A stretch of 64,000 nt of DNA. Origin: an uncultured Allomuricauda sp. (GTDB taxonomy: Bacteria > Bacteroidota > Bacteroidia > Flavobacteriales > Flavobacteriaceae). Position 1 is the first letter of the stretch; each line of letters starts with the position of its first letter. The stretch lies in contig NZ_CANMPQ010000004.1 of the NCBI RefSeq assembly GCF_947499695.1, positions 124,001-188,000 on the forward strand, written 5' to 3'. The notes under the pieces were generated by a model. It worked only from the letters and a program-made list of their open reading frames with translations. It was not told the origin of the DNA and searched no databases. The position numbers and the translations under genes are program-made. Shown here in pieces: positions 58,801 to 64,000 of this stretch.

Positions 58801-61487
58801 TTATTGACCGTATCCTTTTTCTTTTTACCCAATAGACCACCCAAGATGGATTTTGCGGTATTTTTTACCGGATCTTCAGAATTGGTGGAATCTTTGGTCT
58901 GAGTACTATCCTTTTTTCCTCCCAAAAGGGTTCCAAGAGCCTCTTTGACACCTGAAGAACTTGTTTGGGTAGAATCCTTATCATCCTTGGCAAATACATC
59001 TGATAATAAATCCTTGGCCGTGTCCTTACCCTGGTTTAACAATTTCTGCTTTTGAATCTCCACCAATTGTTTTGTCAATTTGGAAACTCCAGAGCTCAAA
59101 TCTGTGGTTACATTCGGATTTGTGTAGTTTCCTCCAATATTAGCCACCACAGGAATGGTCAAATCCTTTAAACTATCATCATCCATTTTAGCAATCAAAT
59201 TGTTCACATCATTGCCCAAATATTTGGCCGGGACATCCAAGGTTGCTGAGTACTGCAACTGTTTATCAAACGTATGGCTTCCATCCACATTTACAGCTAT
59301 ATCCTTATACTTTAGAGCAAATGGTTTTACCTTTACAGAACCATTGTCAAAACTCAATGCGGTTTTTAAATCGCTTAAATCTAAATCGTCAGTGTTTAAA
59401 AAGTTAAGTTTGGAACTCATTGCAGACAGCAAAGGTGCGTTTTCCGCTTTTACCTTTGTTGATAACAGCTCTGCCAAAACATCACCGGAAATAGAAGCCA
59501 AATTGGGTGTAAAATCTTCTTTTAAATTTCCTGATATTTTGATATCCGAATTGAGTTTTCCCTGAAGGGCATTCGCCAATGGAGCTAACACCTTAAATAA
59601 TTCCAAGGAGGAAAAAGATTCTCCAATATTAAAATTGTTCATTCCTAAATCCATGTTGAAGGTCGATGTATCTTCTTTGGTAGAAACCGAACCTGATACC
59701 CCTAAAGTCCCTCCGAACAAATCGGATTTCAAGTTTTGGACTGTTGCGGTTTCATCTTTAATGACCAATTTCCCCTGAACATTTTTCAGTTGGAGGTTAT
59801 CATATAGCACGGTTCCTGCAGTAGCATCAATGGTGCAATCCAAAAAAGACGGAATCTTAATACGTTCCTCTCCTTCTGAACCAGTATCGCTGGTCTCTTC
59901 TTCAGAACTTTCCTCCTCTACCATAAAATCGTTTAGGGCAAAAGTATTTGAGACGAGCGAAAAGTTACCCTCAATATTTTCGTTATTGAACACAAAACCG
60001 AGCAGATTCGACAGAGTTCCCGTAGCATCAAAATCGGTTTGTCCTGTTTTACCTTTAAAAGAATTTAATGAAACCGTCTCCGGAGTAAAATCCACAGCAG
60101 CTGAGCTAATAGCTACGGAATTTTTCAATTCCTCAGACTTATACTCAAAATTAGAAACCGCTAAATTGCCATTGGTCTTCGTATTTTGATACTGATTGTT
60201 TTCCAAGCTGGCCATATCAAAAGAAGTAGTGACATCAGCTACCAAGATCCCTTTCAAATTATAGTCGGAAGGCATAGGATACGCTTTGGAAATGTTCTCC
60301 AGGTTCATTTTTCCATCCAAATGTGCATTCACCTTGGTATTGCCCATCAAATCATTGATTCTGGACTTTAAACTAAACTTATCCTGGTCAATGGTAAAAG
60401 TGGCATTCTTAATGTTGACATAGGTGTCCTCAGCAACCCCTGTTTGATTGTTGATTTCAGTGTCGATATATACATTTTGAACCGATTTTGGCAAATCGGG
60501 ATACTTAAAAGAGGCGTTTTCTGAATTTATTTGAATGTTGAAAGTGGGAATATGTTCTTCATCAACAATGCCCTTGAACTGTCCAGCCACCTCAAAATTA
60601 CCAGTGGTTTGTACATCTTCTATATTCTTGGAATAAACTTCCGGAATCACAGCCAAAAAGTTTTTGAAGTCGGAAGAAGGCGTTTTGAAGTTAATATCCA
60701 CTTCCTGACTCTCATCATTTACCTGTACAAATCCATCAAAGACTAAAGACAACTGGTTGATCATTACTTTATTTTCCAAAAATGAATATTTGTTTTGTGC
60801 CAAATCAATCCCTATTAAGGCATCCAAAAACAATTTGTTGTTGTTTAGGTATTTAACGCTATCCAGTTCAAAAGAGACCAAAGCATCCGTCATCGTTTTA
60901 AGCTCAGATTTCTCCAATGAAAGGTCACCCGCACCAGAATGATTTAGCTCCGAGATTGTCAAGTGCATTCCACTGACCAAATCAGCGTATGTGATTTCAG
61001 AATTGGTAATTTCATAAGCATCCATCGCCAAGGTGAAATTTGCACCTTCTTCACTTTCAGCAGCACTTGCGGTTTCATCGGAGGTTTTGCCAATGTCATA
61101 ATTGGCATTTTCCGATTCGTCCACTTTTATATGAAGTTTTGCTCCATCCACTTTCAGGCTTTTGATGGTTATCGGTTCTTCAGCCGTTTTGAACAATTCA
61201 TTAATTGACATCTTTAATGCAATCTGGTCGGAGGCAAATAAGGTATCACCCTCAAAATGAGCATTATTTACCAAGGATAATTGTTCCAATTCAACGTGGG
61301 CATTGGGAAAACTTTTAATCAAGCTCAAACTTGCATTTTCAAAATCCAAGGTCGCATTGATGTTATTGTTGACTTTATTTTTGATGATATCGGCTATCTT
61401 TCCCTCAAGTAACATGGGCAAGGCAATTAGCAACGAAATCAAGACAAGTAGGGTTATGCCAATGATTTTTAAGGCTTTAGTTCTCAT
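58797..61487 (-). CDS. AsmA-family envelope protein
   Basis: An 896-residue AsmA-like protein with one N-terminal membrane anchor (ALKIIGITLLVLISLLIALPML, residues ~5-26) and a long beta-rich periplasmic part (many LDGKMNLENISKAYP-like strands). AsmA relatives such as YhdP and TamB form bridge-like proteins implicated in lipid transport or outer-membrane homeostasis. An acidic, low-complexity insertion (EEESSEEETSDTGSEGEER) sits near residue 520, and the C-terminus is Ser/Thr/Asp/Lys-rich. It follows the queuosine transporter and SppA genes on the same strand (39 nt gap). Confidence 0.9.
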   Translation of the reverse strand: MRTKALKIIGITLLVLISLLIALPMLLEGKIADIIKNKVNNNINATLDFENASLSLIKSFPNAHVELEQLSLVNNAHFEGDTLFASDQIALKMSINELFKTAEEPITIKSLKVDGAKLHIKVDESENANYDIGKTSDETASAAESEEGANFTLAMDAYEITNSEITYADLVSGMHLTISELNHSGAGDLSLEKSELKTMTDALVSFELDSVKYLNNNKLFLDALIGIDLAQNKYSFLENKVMINQLSLVFDGFVQVNDESQEVDINFKTPSSDFKNFLAVIPEVYSKNIEDVQTTGNFEVAGQFKGIVDEEHIPTFNIQINSENASFKYPDLPKSVQNVYIDTEINNQTGVAEDTYVNIKNATFTIDQDKFSLKSRINDLMGNTKVNAHLDGKMNLENISKAYPMPSDYNLKGILVADVTTSFDMASLENNQYQNTKTNGNLAVSNFEYKSEELKNSVAISSAAVDFTPETVSLNSFKGKTGQTDFDATGTLSNLLGFVFNNENIEGNFSLVSNTFALNDFMVEEESSEEETSDTGSEGEERIKIPSFLDCTIDATAGTVLYDNLQLKNVQGKLVIKDETATVQNLKSDLFGGTLGVSGSVSTKEDTSTFNMDLGMNNFNIGESFSSLELFKVLAPLANALQGKLNSDIKISGNLKEDFTPNLASISGDVLAELLSTKVKAENAPLLSAMSSKLNFLNTDDLDLSDLKTALSFDNGSVKVKPFALKYKDIAVNVDGSHTFDKQLQYSATLDVPAKYLGNDVNNLIAKMDDDSLKDLTIPVVANIGGNYTNPNVTTDLSSGVSKLTKQLVEIQKQKLLNQGKDTAKDLLSDVFAKDDKDSTQTSSSGVKEALGTLLGGKKDSTQTKDSTNSEDPVKNTAKSILGGLLGKKKKDTVNN

Positions 61488-61526
61488 AATTTGGGCGTTT
61501 ATAACGACAAAATAAGCAAGAAGAGT

Positions 61527-62234
61527 CTAATTAAGGGCTATTTCTTCCCCTAATTTTAGGTTAAATCTTCTGCGTATTAGATATACGAAAAGATAGAGCA
61601 AAGGGGTGTCGAGGAGGGCAATAAAAATCTTAAAAACAAATCCACTGATTACAAGACCATAAAAAAGTTCCCATGGAATCTCACCAAAACTGCACAATAG
61701 CAAGACCACAGTAAAGGTGTCTATGAACTGGGAGGAAAAGGTTGAAAAGTTATTCCGAAGCCATAGGTATTTGCCTTTCGTAAGTCTTTTCCAGAAGTGG
61801 TAGAGTTGAATATCTACAAATTGAGCCAACAGATAAGCCATCATAGAGGCAAAAACGGCCACTATGGTATTTCCAAAAACCGAATTGAACATTTCGTTGG
61901 AGACCGGAGACCAATCGGTTGCTGAGGCAGCGGAAGCTGTGGACACGATCAACAAGGAAAAGAAAGAAGCAAAAATACCAGCTACTACCACCTGATTCGC
62001 TTTCTTTTTACCGAAAATCTCTGAAATTAAATCTGTTATCAAAAATGTGATAGGGTAAGGTAAAATCCCAACAGAAATCTCAAACAATGGTGCCCCAAAA
62101 ATGGTTACTTCTCCAAAGGGGTGCCAATAAAAGAATTTTTGAAAAATAAGGTTGGACACCACTAAGGAAGTGATGAACAAAGCCCCTAAATAGAGGTAAA
62201 TGGAAAACGCAATTCTCTTATCCTTTTGCGTCAT
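61527..62234 (-). CDS. queuosine precursor transporter (VUT/YhhQ family)
   Basis: A 235-residue membrane protein with about six helices of the VUT family (YhhQ/QPTR), which imports queuosine precursors such as preQ0 or preQ1. Conserved parts include YPITFLITDLISEIFGKKKANQVV, FAQFVDIQLYHFWKRLT-like (LAQFVDIQLYHFWKRL) and LRNNFSTFSSQFIDTFTVVLLL. It lies 4 nt after sppA. No queuosine biosynthesis genes are in the window, so dependence on salvage is possible but not shown. Confidence 0.93.
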   Translation of the reverse strand: MTQKDKRIAFSIYLYLGALFITSLVVSNLIFQKFFYWHPFGEVTIFGAPLFEISVGILPYPITFLITDLISEIFGKKKANQVVVAGIFASFFSLLIVSTASAASATDWSPVSNEMFNSVFGNTIVAVFASMMAYLLAQFVDIQLYHFWKRLTKGKYLWLRNNFSTFSSQFIDTFTVVLLLCSFGEIPWELFYGLVISGFVFKIFIALLDTPLLYLFVYLIRRRFNLKLGEEIALN

Positions 62235-62238
62235 CCGA

Positions 62239-63999
62239 TTATTTGATATTTAGGCTAAATGGCATTTTGGCCTGGATTCCTTTTTGTTTGGTCAATTGTT
62301 TGAATTCTTTTAGTATCTGATAGGCTTCATTCCCGATTTCTTCTTGAATCAGGGCTTCTCCCAATTTGGCTTTGGCCCCTCCAAAATTCTCCATAAAAAC
62401 TTCAAAATCAGATTTGTATTTAGGGTATTTCCGAATTCCGTAGGTCTCCAATTCAGCCATTTCTGCCGCAGCGGCAATGGCATCTTCCAAATTCCCTAAT
62501 TCATCTATCAAACCATTTTTTTTGGCATCCACACCACTCCATACTCTACCTTGAGCCAATACATCCACTTCTTCAACACTCATATTTCTTCCTGCTGCCA
62601 CACGCTCTAAAAAAGTATTGTAGGTATCTTCAATTCCTTCTTGTACCACATCTCTGAACGAATTGCTCATCGGCTCAAATAATGAATAGTCGACAGAGTT
62701 CTTGTTGGTCCCAACTTGTTCTGCATTGATTCCGATATCTCCAGCCAATCCACTTACATTAGGGATTGTTCCAAAAACACCAATAGAACCGGTTATGGTT
62801 GTAGGTTCTGCAAAGATTTTATCCCCTCCTACCCCAATATAATATCCTCCAGAGGCAGCAACGTTTCCAAAGGAAACGACCACTGGTTTTTCTTTTTTGG
62901 CCAACTCCACTTCACGCCAGATAATATCCGAAACCAAGGCACTCCCCCCTGGTGAATCAACCCGCAAAACGATTGCCTTAACACTTTCACTTTTAGTAGC
63001 TTTTTGAAGTGCTCTTGTAATCAGGCCTTGTCCAATAAATTCTTTGGACCCTTCACCATAATAAATCTCTCCCTGAGCATAAATTACTGCTACTTTATTC
63101 TTGCCGACATTATATTTTGTTCCACTTGCCAATGGAATATAATCTTGAAAACTCACATAATTAAGGTCATCATCCTTGTCAACTCCAAGGCTTTCCTTCA
63201 TTAAACTTTCATATTCATCAAAGTAAAGATTGCCGTCTATCAAACCCGAAGCAACGGCAAACTCAGGAGTGCGTCCACCCAATGTATCTGCCACAATATT
63301 CAGTCTATTTGTGCTTATACCTCGTGAAGCACCAATCTCACCGACCATTTCGTCCCATAAGGAGGTGATCAGTTCTTGAATTTGCTCACGATTCTCAGGA
63401 CTCATGGTATCTGAAAGATAGGGTTCAACAGCGCTTTTGTATTTTCCATGACGAATCACTTCCATTTTTATGCCTGTTTTTTCCTGTAAATCCTTAAAAT
63501 ATAACACCTCTGTCGACAATCCTTTGAAATCCATGCCTCCAACTGGATTCAAATACAACTCATCTGCTACACTGGCCAGGTAATAGTCCTTTTGTGTGAA
63601 GAAATCGGAATGCGCATAAATGAACTTCCCGGTAGCTTTAAAGTCTTTCAGTGCTTTACGAATTTCTTGCACTTGGGCAAGACCGGCTTGCACAAAACTG
63701 GTGGTAAGGCTAATTCCCTTTATTTTTTCATCTCCGCCAGCCACTTTTATAGCATGAATTATCTCATCTAATCCTGCCTCATCGTTCCAATATCCACCGA
63801 AGGGGTCAGTTTCATCCTTACCCAAATAATCCCGGATGGGTTCCGTAAAGCTTATTTCCAAAATGGAATTTTTCTTAACCACCACTCCATCATCTGCACT
63901 GCTTACTAAAGCCAAAAATATCATGAACATGCCGAACAGTATGCCAAATGCTACCAAACATCCCAAAATTGAGGCCAAAAGATTTCTCAAAAAATTCAT
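62239..63999 (-). CDS. sppA: signal peptide peptidase SppA, 67K type
   Basis: A 586-residue membrane-bound serine protease that clears cleaved signal peptides. It has an N-terminal TM helix (LLASILGCLVAFGILFGMFM), two ClpP-like peptidase domains, the catalytic Lys in RHGKYKSAVEPY (domain 1, near residue 185) and the catalytic Ser in VVSFGNVAASGGYYIG (domain 2, near residue 380). The ATG at 63999 is complete, one base from the window edge, so its promoter is outside. It is followed after 4 nt by the queuosine transporter gene. Confidence 0.95.
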   Translation of the reverse strand: MNFLRNLLASILGCLVAFGILFGMFMIFLALVSSADDGVVVKKNSILEISFTEPIRDYLGKDETDPFGGYWNDEAGLDEIIHAIKVAGGDEKIKGISLTTSFVQAGLAQVQEIRKALKDFKATGKFIYAHSDFFTQKDYYLASVADELYLNPVGGMDFKGLSTEVLYFKDLQEKTGIKMEVIRHGKYKSAVEPYLSDTMSPENREQIQELITSLWDEMVGEIGASRGISTNRLNIVADTLGGRTPEFAVASGLIDGNLYFDEYESLMKESLGVDKDDDLNYVSFQDYIPLASGTKYNVGKNKVAVIYAQGEIYYGEGSKEFIGQGLITRALQKATKSESVKAIVLRVDSPGGSALVSDIIWREVELAKKEKPVVVSFGNVAASGGYYIGVGGDKIFAEPTTITGSIGVFGTIPNVSGLAGDIGINAEQVGTNKNSVDYSLFEPMSNSFRDVVQEGIEDTYNTFLERVAAGRNMSVEEVDVLAQGRVWSGVDAKKNGLIDELGNLEDAIAAAAEMAELETYGIRKYPKYKSDFEVFMENFGGAKAKLGEALIQEEIGNEAYQILKEFKQLTKQKGIQAKMPFSLNIK

Positions 64000-64000
64000 C

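Overview
The window looks like a chromosomal segment of a marine-type Flavobacteriaceae (Bacteroidota). The evidence is the low GC and AT-rich intergenic DNA, Bacteroidota-type promoters (TTG, about 20 nt, TAnnTTTG) with weak ribosome binding sites, many lipoproteins with acidic residues after the lipobox cysteine, the gene order CBS-nadK-DUF6089-uppS-bamA-ompH-ompH-murI, and families typical of the group (DUF5686, 2TM, DUF6089, membrane-embedded AraC regulators). A Muricauda-like genus is my guess only. No rRNA, tRNA, CRISPR, prophage or complete insertion sequence was seen.

Layout. 1-9 kb: a 5'-truncated TolB-like/amidohydrolase fusion, a deoxynucleoside kinase, a membrane AraC regulator, a small lipoprotein, and a mini carbohydrate cluster of two esterase lipoproteins and a GH5 glycanase lipoprotein. 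9-17 kb: TonB, a K+-dependent membrane pyrophosphatase beside a soluble pyrophosphatase, a DUF5686 outer-membrane protein and PDH E1 beta. 17-21 kb: etfBA, a bifunctional nuclease and a nucleoside permease. 21-27 kb is the most accessory stretch: an S23 four-helix-bundle gene with imperfect inverted flanks, thyA, an AraC regulator plus nitrilase, a decayed small gene, a PhyH dioxygenase, and two secreted proteins made of doubled TonB C-terminal domains. 27-30 kb: a lipoprotein of seven exact 110-residue repeats.

30-37 kb: a two-component system, then egtB-egtD-DUF427 (ergothioneine), a CBM48-like protein and a class V PLP enzyme that could be the missing EgtE lyase; then 2TM-DHFR. 37-46 kb: murI and the outer-membrane biogenesis operon, divergent from pdxJ and a hydrolase. 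46-53 kb: an SGNH lipoprotein, a holin-like protein, trigger factor, clpP, clpX and a small hydrolase. 53-64 kb: a membrane AraC regulator behind a GH3-family synthetase, a DUF2797/B1 metallo-beta-lactamase/endonuclease-phosphatase operon, then convergent AsmA, queuosine-precursor transporter and SppA.

Themes. Nucleotide supply (dNK, NupC, ThyA, DHFR), envelope biogenesis (BamA, two Skp-like chaperones, UppS, MurI, AsmA), protein quality control (Tig, ClpP, ClpX, SppA), and carbohydrate or ester scavenging by lipoproteins. The most notable regulatory signal is an identical 16-bp palindrome (ATTATGCATGCATAAT) upstream of etfB and upstream of the SGNH lipoprotein. No wholly new defence or mobile system was evident; the best candidates for new biology are the tandem TonB-domain proteins, the ergothioneine neighbourhood and the 7x110 repeat lipoprotein. 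All family assignments come from reading the sequence, without database searches.
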